A stretch of DNA of 64,000 nucleotides from Fuerstiella marisgermanici (GCF_001983935.1 NZ_CP017641.1:5675001-5739000), one strand, 5' to 3'; shown: positions 35,254 to 43,229, counted from the stretch's first letter. A program made the numbers and translations. Notes: a model not told the origin generated them from the sequence alone.

Positions 35254-35732
35254 TGAGAAATGTTTTTAAAGCTAAGCTTGTTGCGACGAACTATGAAGTG
35301 TATGCGCCCTTTGAAATTCGCAAAGTGGGGCAGAAAACACGGAAGTTCTGGACTGCTTGCCCAATATTCCGTGCCGTTTGGTATTGAATATTGGACGCGC
35401 CGGGAACCGCACGATATCGCCGCGCCTGCAGGCTGTCCAGAGTCAGCCTTTGAACTACTTGGACCACCAATCTTAAAGACCAGCGAATACATTGCTCGAT
35501 ACGCTTCCCGGACTGTCGATCCGGTACTAAGTCCACCGCGCAACCGGGTGATATCGTCGAGTACCACGCCGCCCAGTTCGACGACTTCCAACCATTCGAG
35601 TACCGTGACCGGATCTGCCGGTGGTCCACCGCCAGCAGATTGTGTCTCGCCTGCGCAACTAAGCGAGCAGATTGAATGGGATGGGCGTTCGGCGTTGACG
35701 TTATTCGTCGGACTTTGAATAGACTCTACCAC
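35130..35732 (-). CDS. Possible small protein overlapping the ATPase start
   Basis: A 200-codon frame starting at a GTG at 35732 and overlapping the ATPase gene by 124 nt. Residues about 40-90 look protein-like (VTVLEWLEVVELGGVVLDD, then ITRLRGGLSTGSTVREAYRAM). The C-terminal 60 residues, including the overlap, look like noise, so the true product may be shorter or frameshifted. A competing plus-strand frame (35260-35718) is less convincing. It would be the promoter-proximal gene of the ATPase operon. Confidence 0.35.
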   Translation of the reverse strand: MVESIQSPTNNVNAERPSHSICSLSCAGETQSAGGGPPADPVTVLEWLEVVELGGVVLDDITRLRGGLSTGSTVREAYRAMYSLVFKIGGPSSSKADSGQPAGAAISCGSRRVQYSIPNGTEYWASSPELPCFLPHFANFKGRIHFIVRRNKLSFKNISQWHSPQIQSSRHERPRSIRTCTSPAKTWRRRFATDLIVSNT

Positions 35733-35742
35733 TTTCTACCAC
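35726..35742. promoter_or_regulatory. Paired CTACCAC motifs, candidate integrase arm sites (right)
   Basis: CTACCAC at 35726-35732 and 35736-35742, about 110 bp inside the right attachment site. Mirrors the pair at 24656-24674. Confidence 0.4.
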
Positions 35743-35851
35743 AAAACCGTTGAAACCAAACGATATTGATTGCGTGCCAACGTAATGGTTGAGACGATCG
35801 AACGCTGGACTTCAGCCGCGTTTCTGAGTTCGGAATTCAGTTCGGGTTTTG

Positions 35852-35895
35852 CTCTTAATCAATAGGTTCTAGGTTCGATTCCTAGTGGGAGCACT
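35852..35895. repeat. Right attachment site of the integrative island
   Basis: Exact 44-bp copy of the tRNA-Lys 3' part at 24541-24584. The bases before it do not continue the tRNA, so this is a truncated duplicate and not a second tRNA gene. Confidence 0.92.
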
Positions 35896-35912
35896 GATTT
35901 AAGTCCTTGCCA

Positions 35913-35945
35913 TTCCGCTAGTTGCGGAAACCTGCCGGTTGGCAG
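35913..35945. other. Two hairpins beside the right attachment site, homologous to 24602-24636
   Basis: TTCCGC-TAGTT-GCGGAA (35913-35929) and CTGCC-GGTT-GGCAG (35932-35945). Compared with the left copy, two base pairs of the first stem changed on both sides (A-T to T-A, T-A to C-G) and the stem is kept. Confidence 0.6.
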
Positions 35946-36545
35946 TGTGGCGTGAAACGGTTCTGACTACTCGTTTCACTACCTGTTTTCAGGAGCCACC
36001 TGCCACGAAACGCATTCCGATGTACTCGCGGCACAAGGCCACCGGACAAGCTTTAGTCCGGCTCGACGGCAAGGTTCATTACCTCGGCAAGCACAATCCT
36101 GAAGAGCCTCGCAAGAAGTATGACCAACTGGTTGCGAAGTGGCTGACTGGGGAAGAGCTCAACACCCCGGATTGTCTGACTGTCTCCCGGTTGTGCGGCA
36201 AATATGTCGAAGAGCATGCGCGGCCGTACTACAGAAAGAACGGCCGACCGATGTCGGAGGTGGCAGCCATTCGGGGGCGCTTCGGCCGCTGATCGCAATG
36301 TTCGTAAAATAGCTGGTGCATGATTTTGGCCCGACCAAACTGAAGCGAGTCCGGCAGGACATGGTCGACCGTGGTGTTGTGCGGACCAGCTACGCTCGGG
36401 CGATTAAGAACGCATGCGTGCGGCACTTGTAGCGATGCTGCGAAGATGGGCTTCAACGTGTTCCAGATTTATTTGCTGCATGATGCGTTGAAGGAAACCG
36501 GGCTTCGATTGGAAGTCGTCCGGCAACGGAAGTCGGAGCTGCCGC
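35939..36545 (+). pseudogene. Decayed second tyrosine integrase
   Basis: The first open part ends at 36292 and reads like the island integrase N-terminus (GQALVRLDGKVHYLGKH, then YYRKNGRPMSEVAAIRGRFG). The expected start codon is ACG instead of ATG (near 36005). After the stop, homology resumes in another frame at about 36331 (DFGPTKLKRVRQDMVDRGVV), then breaks at a TAG near 36430 and fades by 36545. The catalytic domain is gone. It marks an older element at the same tRNA site. Confidence 0.82.
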
Positions 36546-36551
36546 ACTCGG

Positions 36552-37118
36552 CTAGATCCAATCGCGTCGACGTCGTAGATACTCCACGGTCTTCGGAAGC
36601 TGCTGCACTTCCAGGCACGCCAGAAAATCGTCGACCGAATACGGAGGATTCTTCAGCGACGCGCGTTGACGTCTGGCCGCTTCACAGACTTCGTCACCGT
36701 TCAGGCCAATCTGATAATGAATAAAGTCGTCCGGGTGCTGAGCTTCAATGTCGAATTCACTTAGCACAGCCGCCGGAAAATCCTTTAGGTTGAACGTTAC
36801 AATCACATCGGCGCGGGAACGAATGGCCGCCGCAAGCACGTGTCTGTCGTCCGGGTCCGGAAGGCTGAGTGTTGGAATCAGTTTATCGTAGCCGGTCACC
36901 AGGCCATCGACGTGGGAATCCATCAGCTGTTGAGTTCTTCGCAAACGTTCTTCAGAGAGGTCCGGCCGATTCTTCAGGACATTCTGAATCCATTCGTCGT
37001 GAATCTGTGCCGTCCATTTGGCGCGGAACAATCCTGTCATGGCCAGATGCATCAACAGGTCGCGCAATGGCGCCGGATAAAGCACACACGAGTCACACAA
37101 CGCCGTGAAATGCGCCAC
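36552..37118 (-). CDS. PIN-domain protein, probable toxin
   Basis: 188 residues from a GTG at 37118, one base after the stop of the upstream HTH gene. PIN features are an N-terminal Asp in ALCDSCVLYPAPLRDLL, a middle acidic cluster (LPDPDDRHVLAAAIRSRAD) and FNLKDFP downstream. These match the acidic residues that hold Mg2+ in PIN ribonucleases of the COG1569-like type. Paired with the gene at 37120-37599 it forms a type II toxin-antitoxin layout with the antitoxin first. Located in the older element, where it could aid maintenance. Confidence 0.82.
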   Translation of the reverse strand: MAHFTALCDSCVLYPAPLRDLLMHLAMTGLFRAKWTAQIHDEWIQNVLKNRPDLSEERLRRTQQLMDSHVDGLVTGYDKLIPTLSLPDPDDRHVLAAAIRSRADVIVTFNLKDFPAAVLSEFDIEAQHPDDFIHYQIGLNGDEVCEAARRQRASLKNPPYSVDDFLACLEVQQLPKTVEYLRRRRDWI

Positions 37119-37119
37119 G

Positions 37120-37599
37120 TCAGTATCCCAGTCCTGCGTCCTGAGCTTCCGCCGCCATTTCTTCCAGAACCTTCAACCGTCGTTCATCCTGCTGACGTTT
37201 GAATTTCATCAGGTCCCGAAACAGGACTCTGCGATGAGAACCCACAAGTCGGAACGGAAGTTTTTGTTCTTCCAGCAATTTCACCAGATACGGACGTGAC
37301 ACATTCAGCAGGTCCGCCGCCTCCTGAGTTGTCAGTTCTGCATGCACGGGAATCAGTGTGACACCGTTGCCGAGGGAAAGCTGGACCATGATATCTTTGA
37401 GCATCCGCAGAGCTGCCGCCGGAATCCTGCAGTCTTCACCGTCAATGGTGACCTGAACGTTCTTGCGTTTTCGTTTCTTTGACAGCAAAGCGGACAACTG
37501 TCGACTCGTTTCGGACACCTGTTTAGCGTCGAATTCGTCGGGAGAAAGTGTGTCCAGGTTTTCGATGGTATCAATCATGGCTGACTTCACTCGGGTCAC
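37120..37599 (-). CDS. Excisionase-type HTH protein, probable antitoxin
   Basis: 159 residues from 37599, or 152 from an ATG at 37578. Residues about 90-140 carry an excisionase-family HTH (ELTTQEAADLLNVSRPYLV, then KLLEEQKLPFRLVGSHRRV). The N-terminal half has a KKRKRKNVQVTIDGEDCRIP segment, perhaps dimerising or toxin-binding. Its stop is one base from the PIN gene start, so the pair is coupled. It likely represses its own promoter; two AAACGAAA repeats lie upstream. Confidence 0.78.
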   Translation of the reverse strand: MTRVKSAMIDTIENLDTLSPDEFDAKQVSETSRQLSALLSKKRKRKNVQVTIDGEDCRIPAAALRMLKDIMVQLSLGNGVTLIPVHAELTTQEAADLLNVSRPYLVKLLEEQKLPFRLVGSHRRVLFRDLMKFKRQQDERRLKVLEEMAAEAQDAGLGY

Positions 37600-37648
37600 A
37601 ATGTTGGCGGCGAACTATAGCCACACTTCCATTATGGGTAAACGCAAC

Positions 37649-37674
37649 AAACGAAACGAGTGAAATAAACGAAA
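37649..37674. promoter_or_regulatory. AAACGAAA repeats upstream of the toxin-antitoxin pair
   Basis: AAACGAAA at 37649-37656 and 37667-37674, start-to-start spacing 18 bp, 50-75 bp upstream of the antitoxin start. A candidate operator. Confidence 0.4.
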
Positions 37675-37731
37675 TACGCGTGGCCTGCGTCAGTTGGCAG
37701 GCAAACGGGCGATTTTTCGGTAGAATCCGCC

Positions 37732-37787
37732 CACCAGACATAGGCTTAGCGGCTGAAAAGCGGAACCCGAAACCGCCTGGTCTGGTG
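37732..37787 (+). terminator. Long-loop hairpin followed by a T-run
   Basis: CACCAGAC (37732-37739) pairs with GTCTGGTG (37780-37787) around a 40-nt loop, followed at once by CTTTTTTTG. This looks like the end of a transcript read on the plus strand, but no plus-strand gene ends upstream, so it might close a small RNA. Confidence 0.4.
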
Positions 37788-37803
37788 CTTTTTTTGTTTT
37801 CGG

Positions 37804-38787
37804 GTGTCGACGATTTCGGGAGCCGATCGGGTGGCAGAACCACGACATGAATGCGTTGAACTTGCGACGTTGTGGGAAGGGAGTCACGGTGATTGCTACA
37901 AACACTGTTTCGAACTAAGACTACGCGTGGAAAGACTGGTCCAGAAAATCACGACAACATTCAATGTGCGAAACCGAGTGGCCGCAGAGGACTACCTGAG
38001 TTCAATCGGCGTTGACGCGCCCGACAAGTGGATCGATAGCGCCTGCCCCACTGCCGAAGAAGCCGATGCAATTGAACAGAAACTCCGGGCCGCAGGAGTG
38101 AACCTAAAAGTTCGCCGATTCCGTGAAATCAACTGTGATCCGGACACCCTCGGCGATGCGTTTTACCTTGAACGCTGGTCTAAGAGACAAATCGCACAGA
38201 CGATGGAATGGTGCTATGAAGTCGCCCGTGTACTTGGTTACGAGCCTTACCCAATGTCGATGTTTGACCAATACGCGAGTGAAATTCACGGAACGGCCAA
38301 AGACATTGAAATTAATGGCGATGCTTTGGACATTCTGCAGGCGATCGACCGGCGACCATTCGACCGAAACGCCGCGCTTCGACTCTCAATGGAACTCACG
38401 GACGTGACTCACCCGGATGGTCGCGCGGAAACCCTTCCAGCGTTGCTCGAAGCACACGGTCACTGGTGGAATGAGCAAACGCGTCTGTTGAATTGGCTGA
38501 TCTTCAAGGATCGCAAATTGAAAATGGGCATCGACCGGGTTGAATCAGCTCTGATCAATAAGCCACTTCTCAGAGCGAGATACCGCTTGCTGAAAAGCCG
38601 AAAGCACCCGATTGTGTTTAGTAACGTCCAGAGCTCTGACGACTTGTGGAACGTCCCGGAGGAACGGCGCACGGATGCATATATGGCAGAAGGGTTTAGG
38701 CAGCTTCAGAAGTTCCTGAATAAGAAAGAGTTCGACCACCTGCAGTTAACGGTGACAAGAGATTCGGCAGTCCTCGAAGAAATCTAA
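37804..38787 (+). CDS. Hypothetical protein of the older element
   Basis: 327 residues from a GTG at 37804; a GTG at 37831 has GGGAG 8 nt upstream and may be the true start. Soluble and charged. Distinctive parts are LRLRVERLVQKITTTFNVRN near the N-terminus and QTMEWCYEVARVLGYEPYPM in the middle. No known motif is recognised. It lies between the toxin-antitoxin pair and a DUF1580 gene on the opposite strand to the former. Confidence 0.55.
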   Translation: MSTISGADRVAEPRHECVELATLWEGSHGDCYKHCFELRLRVERLVQKITTTFNVRNRVAAEDYLSSIGVDAPDKWIDSACPTAEEADAIEQKLRAAGVNLKVRRFREINCDPDTLGDAFYLERWSKRQIAQTMEWCYEVARVLGYEPYPMSMFDQYASEIHGTAKDIEINGDALDILQAIDRRPFDRNAALRLSMELTDVTHPDGRAETLPALLEAHGHWWNEQTRLLNWLIFKDRKLKMGIDRVESALINKPLLRARYRLLKSRKHPIVFSNVQSSDDLWNVPEERRTDAYMAEGFRQLQKFLNKKEFDHLQLTVTRDSAVLEEI

Positions 38788-38884
38788 TCGGTATCCAGTA
38801 CCCATCAAAATCTTGATTGTCGCCATAACCTCCTACACGAACGCACGACATTCAGTCGGGCTGCAACGCGTCAGGAGGTTTTTC

Positions 38885-39193
38885 ATGGTCACTCAGAACG
38901 CAGAACCGGTCGATCTGGCCACCGCTCGCAAGACACTTATTCCCCGTCCGGCCGGAAAGCCCGTCAATTCGTCAACGGTCTGGCGCTGGATTCGCAAGGG
39001 CTTGGAAGGCGCCGAAAGGGCACGCATCAAGCTGGAAGTCATCTACGTTGGCAGTCGCCCATTCGTCACGCCCAATGCCATCGACGATTTCTCCCAAGCC
39101 GTCACCGAAGCGAAGCTGGAACGTCATCGCCGCGCCGAAGAATTGGCCACCGACGTCACCGAAGACGAACTCGCAGCGGCGGGACTACGGTGA
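38885..39193 (+). CDS. DUF1580 family HTH protein
   Basis: 102 residues from the ATG at 38885 with a near-perfect AGGAGG upstream. It matches DUF1580, a planctomycete family with an excisionase-like HTH: RPAGKPVNSSTVWRWIRKGL, then a beta-hairpin (KLEVIYVGSRPFVTPNAIDD) and the C-terminal TDVTEDELAAAGL also found in the island gene at 27471-27893. It lacks the integrase-type N-terminal domain of that gene. It probably belongs to the older integrated element and may control excision or its genes. Overlaps the next gene by 1 nt. Confidence 0.72.
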   Translation: MVTQNAEPVDLATARKTLIPRPAGKPVNSSTVWRWIRKGLEGAERARIKLEVIYVGSRPFVTPNAIDDFSQAVTEAKLERHRRAEELATDVTEDELAAAGLR

Positions 39194-39381
39194 TGAAACG
39201 CACCGAAGCTCAAGCCATCGTTGACGACATCGAGACGCTGCATGCCGTGATGACTCCCGATGCCGTCATCGCCCGCAAGCTGCACTTGCCGCTTCAGACG
39301 GTGCAAGACGTTGCGGAGACCGGCAGGCTTCCGACGCAGCAACCGCAGCGGACACAGCCGTCCATCGACTTTGAAGCATGA
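39193..39381 (+). CDS. Small HTH-like protein, hypothetical
   Basis: 62 residues. The ATG at 39193 overlaps the DUF1580 stop (TGATG), so the two are coupled. AQAIVDDIETLHAVMTPDA followed by VIARKLHLPLQTVQDVAETG resembles a short helix-turn-helix. The C-terminus is Gln/Pro-rich. No family recognised. Confidence 0.5.
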   Translation: MKRTEAQAIVDDIETLHAVMTPDAVIARKLHLPLQTVQDVAETGRLPTQQPQRTQPSIDFEA

Positions 39382-39468
39382 CCCCGCCCACAGTGGGCGA
39401 GGTCACTTTTCCCTTGTCGCCGTCTGAGTCCGTGCAAAGAAGCAGACGGCATTGCAGGAGTGTTGATT

Positions 39469-39831
39469 ATGCCAAAGAAACCCCGAAAAGGACATTCGTC
39501 ATCCGGGGGAATCCCCAGAAGGCGGAAGGCCCTCAAGCACGAAGTCTTCCAGACTGTCTGGCGTGAGATTCTGCGAATCCTCACGTTTCAGAACACAGTC
39601 ACGGCAGACGACGTGCATCGTTATTTGGAGATTCCCCCCGAGGGAATGTGCCAGATTGCTCACGCATTCCGCGGCTTGCAGGCTGCCGGAGAAATCATCC
39701 TTGTGGAAATCGTAAGGACTGATCGCCCTGGCCAGAATGGAAACCGAATTGGAGTGTGGAAGCGAGCAGAGTCAGCCAGAGTTGCAAACCCGAGACCGCC
39801 GATAAAGCGACTCTTTAAAGCAAACGACTGA
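39469..39831 (+). CDS. Small basic HTH-like protein, hypothetical
   Basis: 120 residues from the ATG at 39469 with AGGAG upstream. The N-terminal 25 residues are very basic (PKKPRKGHSSSGGIPRRRKA). A helical region follows (VFQTVWREILRILTFQNTV, then TADDVHRYLEIPPEGMCQIA) that could be a winged helix. Possibly DNA-binding. It is the last recognisable gene of the older element, ending just before a hairpin. Confidence 0.55.
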   Translation: MPKKPRKGHSSSGGIPRRRKALKHEVFQTVWREILRILTFQNTVTADDVHRYLEIPPEGMCQIAHAFRGLQAAGEIILVEIVRTDRPGQNGNRIGVWKRAESARVANPRPPIKRLFKAND

Positions 39832-39843
39832 CAACCATGAACC

Positions 39844-39879
39844 GAAGCGGGCCGGCGACAGCAAAGCCGGTCCCGCTTC
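39844..39879. terminator. Strong GC-rich hairpin after the older element
   Basis: GAAGCGGGCCGGC pairs with GCCGGTCCCGCTTC across a short loop with one bulge. It follows the gene ending at 39831 and faces the gene ending at 40023 from the other side, so it may serve both. No T-run. Confidence 0.55.
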
Positions 39880-40022
39880 ACGTTATACAATTTCGATTGG
39901 CGATGATCTGACACTGGGATCGACCGATAAGTCCAAGCGTTGCGATCGATCGCCAGCACACGGCCTGCAGATAAGTCTGATGGGCGGTCCAGTCTTACTT
40001 CGTCGCCGCTTGAGCAGCCCTG

Positions 40023-40214
40023 TTAGGATCGGGCTTGTTTCTTCTTCGCCTGAGCGAGGCCTTTGGCAACGGTGTCGGCGAATTCGGCGGCGTCCATGTT
40101 GGCCAGTTCGAGAAAGGCCTCGGACAATACGCGCTTAGTGTCGGCGACTGAAATCGATGTCTTGTCCGTGTCCACGCGTCTGGAAACCGTGTTGTAGAAG
40201 TCTGTGAGTTTCAT
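40023..40214 (-). CDS. Small conserved-looking protein, hypothetical
   Basis: 63 residues with GAGGA before the ATG at 40214. Sequence MKLTDFYNTVSRRVDTDKTS then ISVADTKRVLSEAFLELANM, ending in a Lys-rich tail KKKQARS. Helical and soluble. No family recognised, but the clear ribosome-binding site and regular amphipathic pattern support a real gene. Confidence 0.6.
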   Translation of the reverse strand: MKLTDFYNTVSRRVDTDKTSISVADTKRVLSEAFLELANMDAAEFADTVAKGLAQAKKKQARS

Positions 40215-40800
40215 CGTGATTCCTCGTAGTTGTGTGGCGAGTTTTCGGGAAGATATCAGTGGTTCGACTGACCATCAAGCTGCTACCGCCAAACCGTTCG
40301 ACCAGCGACCAGGACCAGTGACAGCTTGGCTCTTCCGGCATGAATGCTGTTGCCGGTCGTCTGGCTGTGAGTGACTGCATTCGGCAGCGTGGCCAGCGCA
40401 CGCGTTCATTTTGAGCCATCATCAATGCAGACATCTGTGGTGGTTTGGCCGATGAGAAGTTCGGAGTATCTGCAGGAGTGCTGGAGGGCGATCATCAGCA
40501 ATCGTGTCGAAAAGCGAGTCGCCGTCGGGCCTATTGGCCGAGCGGGAGCGGGCATTTCAGCGGCCAGCGGGCTAATTCCTTACCATGGCTGGGATTTCCA
40601 GTCCCGAAGTTTCCGAAATGCGGCGGCCACGGACCTCCCCCAGGTCGTGATTCCTCATCCGCCGCACGTTTGACCTTGAAATCAGGCGAATAATGCGGCC
40701 AGCAGCGGATATAAGCAGAATCGCAGGCCCCTTGACAGAGATTGGCCCGCACAATAGCTTCCCGCCTTTAATCCACAAAGGAATTATGGAAACAGGACTA
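40215..40800. other. Intergenic region before the HU-like gene
   Basis: No gene is supported. A TTGACA hexamer at 40732-40737 could be a -35 element for the HU-like gene, but no good -10 is seen at the right spacing. Confidence 0.35.
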
Positions 40801-41130
40801 ATGGCGAAGAAGAAAACAGCGGCACCGACCAAGGCAATGACGAAGACAGAAATCCTGGCGGCGCTGGCAGAAGGCACCGGACTGAGCAAGAACGAGATCT
40901 CAAGTGTATTTACCGAGCTGGGAACACTGATCGGCAAGAACCTTGGCAAGCGCGGCCCAGGCGTGTTCAACATTCCTGGTCTGATGAAAGTCAAAGTGAT
41001 TCGCAAACCAGCCACCAAGGCTCGCAAGGGAATCAATCCGTTCACAAAAGAAGAGCAGATGTTCAAAGCCAAGCCAGCTCGCAACGTCGTCAAAGTATTG
41101 CCACTGAAAGGCCTGAAGGACATGGTTTGA
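40801..41130 (+). CDS. HU-family DNA-binding protein
   Basis: 109 residues from the ATG at 40801; an ATG at 40786 adds five residues. Lys/Ala-rich N-terminus, then the HU fold: MTKTEILAALAEGTGLSKNE, ISSVFTELGTLIGKNL and the beta-arm region GPGVFNIPGLMKVKVIRKPA with ARKGINPFTKEEQMF, which corresponds to the HU motif R-x-G-x-N-P-x-T. It should bend and compact DNA as a dimer. Longer than E. coli HU by an N- and C-terminal basic extension, as in planctomycete members. Confidence 0.9.
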   Translation: MAKKKTAAPTKAMTKTEILAALAEGTGLSKNEISSVFTELGTLIGKNLGKRGPGVFNIPGLMKVKVIRKPATKARKGINPFTKEEQMFKAKPARNVVKVLPLKGLKDMV

Positions 41131-41293
41131 ACGTCGTCCGATAATGACGTTCGCCGCACCTTCGTTAGTCAGGCTAAGGTGAAATTATTTGGCGCCAATG
41201 TCGTCGGCGGATTCGAAGCGGGCACCGAATTCGAAACCGTCGCGATTGAACGTTGGGCCATTTTGTTGCACCAGTGGTCGTTGCGCATGAGAA

Positions 41294-41321
41294 AGGCTCG
41301 AAGCTGTTTCACTTCGAGCCT
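41294..41321. terminator. Bidirectional terminator between HU-like and aminotransferase genes
   Basis: A perfect 10-bp stem AGGCTCGAAG/CTTCGAGCCT with an 8-nt loop, followed by ATCTTTA. It sits between converging genes. Confidence 0.7.
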
Positions 41322-41457
41322 ATCTTTATGCGCTGAAGTTCGCGTCTGACAGCCGTTGGATGCCGGACACCGGTGACGTCGAATGTGCACCGATCCCTTT
41401 TGCAACAGAAAGCGGCTTCGGCTGGAACGCATTTGCATTCCGGAGCCGACCATTCGG

Positions 41458-42663
41458 TTACGCCGCTCGACGTTGCTGTTCGTTTTCGGTGGGGAATTGC
41501 AGCGTGGTGGCCTCAGAAACGGCTTCGGCCAGGACGTTGGCCACACGGCTAAGCTGTTCATCGGTCAGCTCAGAGAAGATCGGCAGAGACAGAACCTCCT
41601 GAGCCGCTCGGTTGCTTTCCGGGAAATCGGCTGGCTGATAGCCGAGGTAGTCGAAGCATTGCTGCATGTGTAGCGGAATCGGATAGTACACAGCACAGCC
41701 AGCACCGTTGGCTCGCATATGTTCCATCACGGCGTCACGCATGCCGCCACGAATTCGCAGCGTGTACTGATTGAACACATGTCGGTGGTCGGCCGCCGTC
41801 ACCGGCACTTCGACGGAACTAAGAATATTCAGGCTGCGGATCAATTCACCGTAGCGTCTCGCATTTTGGCGGCGACCTTCGGACCAGTCTTCCAGGTGAC
41901 GCAACTTGACTCGCAGAACAGCAGCCTGCAGGGCGTCGAGCCGACTGTTGAAGCCAACTTCGACGTGGTTGTAACCGCCCACGTCACCGTGAACTCGCAA
42001 GCGTTTTAGTCGAGCCGCAAGTTCCGGATCATCTGTCGTGATGATGCCGCCGTCACCAGCGCCACCAAGGTTCTTAGTCGGGAAGAAACTAAAGCAACCA
42101 ACTCGACCAAGCACGCCCGCACGGCGGCCACGATATTCTGCGCCGATGGCCTGGCAGGCGTCTTCGATGATTGGGATATTCTTGCTGGCAGAAATCCGCC
42201 ACAGCGGTTCCATTTCGGCGCACTGGCCGAAGATGTGGACCGGCATGATGGCTTTGGTGTTGTCGTCGATCGCGTCTTCGACCTGTTGAGGGTCGAGGTT
42301 GTATGTTACCGGATCAATATCGACGAACTTGGGCCGCGCGCCGATGCGATGAATGGCTCCGGCGGTAGCGAAGAACGTGAACGGGCTGGTAATCACTTCA
42401 TCACCAGGACCAATACCAAGGCCCAGCAGCGACAGGATCAATGCGTCCGTCCCGGATGCGCAGCCGATGGCGTGCCGTGCGTCGCAGTATTCGGCGATTT
42501 CAGCTTCAAGCTGTTCGACCTGTTCCCCCAAGACAAACGACTGCGTTTCGAAGACCTGATCAACGGCCTCCTTCACTTCGTCGCGGATTGTCTGGTACTG
42601 AGCAACAAGATCGATGAAAGGAACCGGCTCAGACGGAGAGCTGGTTGAAATATCGGTAGGCAT
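41458..42663 (-). CDS. DegT/DnrJ/EryC1/StrS aminotransferase
   Basis: 401 residues from the ATG at 42663 with GGAG 7 nt upstream; a start at 42699 would add 12. PLP-dependent aminotransferase fold of sugar-aminating enzymes: VPFIDLVAQYQTIRDEVKEA at the N-terminus, GCASGTDALILSLLGLGIGP, PVHIFGQCAEM, IIEDACQAIGAEYRG and the PLP-binding Lys197 in SFFPTKNLGGAGDGG. These enzymes transfer an amino group to keto-sugars for surface polysaccharides. No other sugar genes are adjacent, so the substrate is open. Confidence 0.93.
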   Translation of the reverse strand: MPTDISTSSPSEPVPFIDLVAQYQTIRDEVKEAVDQVFETQSFVLGEQVEQLEAEIAEYCDARHAIGCASGTDALILSLLGLGIGPGDEVITSPFTFFATAGAIHRIGARPKFVDIDPVTYNLDPQQVEDAIDDNTKAIMPVHIFGQCAEMEPLWRISASKNIPIIEDACQAIGAEYRGRRAGVLGRVGCFSFFPTKNLGGAGDGGIITTDDPELAARLKRLRVHGDVGGYNHVEVGFNSRLDALQAAVLRVKLRHLEDWSEGRRQNARRYGELIRSLNILSSVEVPVTAADHRHVFNQYTLRIRGGMRDAVMEHMRANGAGCAVYYPIPLHMQQCFDYLGYQPADFPESNRAAQEVLSLPIFSELTDEQLSRVANVLAEAVSEATTLQFPTENEQQRRAA

Positions 42664-43229
42664 CGAGCGACTCCATTCGCTGCGGAACGCCGTCTTCAAA
42701 ACGGCAGATCTCCGGCAGGTTAGGCCAATGAAGAAATAGTGTCAATATGGACAGACGGCTCTCTCAACTTGGTAAGTCCTTACCTCAAAGCGACTTGTGA
42801 GAGCGCTGTGCCCCACAATTCTCCGCCGTCACGATTGTTATCGACCGTCCGGATGTGCAAACCGCAACACTCGCGCCGATTTTTCCGACGAACTGCGTTT
42901 CCCCCTGATTCTGCAGGCCATTGCAAGCCTGGATGGCAGCGTGAACTCCCCACCGCCCTCACACTGCCCCCTTTTTAAGCAAAACTGAATTACATATAGG
43001 CACCCAAACAGCGTTCAAATGCCAACTTCGCCCCCATTGTGATTTTTCCAAGCCTCGACAGACGGAAAATTGCTGTATTGGCAATGCACTGCGGATTTCA
43101 CCTGCACATCTTGCCTGTTTTTGGCGCGCCGGTTGCTTTAGGAGCTTGCGTAGGCGTGTTGTGTGCTGCCGGGCACTTACCCGGTCATGCCAGGCACGAT
43201 TTTGAACGAGATCAACGAGGACAGGCGAA
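42664..43229. other. Intergenic region between the aminotransferase and amt genes
   Basis: Divergent promoter region without a gene. GGTAAGTCCTTACC at 42771-42784 is a small palindrome, nested in an outer CTCTCA/TGAGAG pair. No sigma-54 site is found at good spacing before the ammonium transporter. Confidence 0.4.

Noticed and set aside
35260-35718. 152-codon plus-strand gene before the right attachment site
   Set aside because: Reads as Ser/Pro-rich noise; the minus-strand frame at the same place is more protein-like, though also weak.
35852-35895. Second tRNA-Lys gene
   Set aside because: Only the 3' part from the anticodon loop on is present; the acceptor 5' strand and D arm are missing. 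It is an attachment-site copy.
40732-40760. Full sigma-70 promoter for the HU-like gene
   Set aside because: TTGACA is perfect, but the hexamer at 17-bp spacing (TAGCTT) is a poor -10.
43190-43215. Sigma-54 promoter before amt
   Set aside because: AGGCACG resembles the -24 box, but no GC dinucleotide stands at the -12 spacing.
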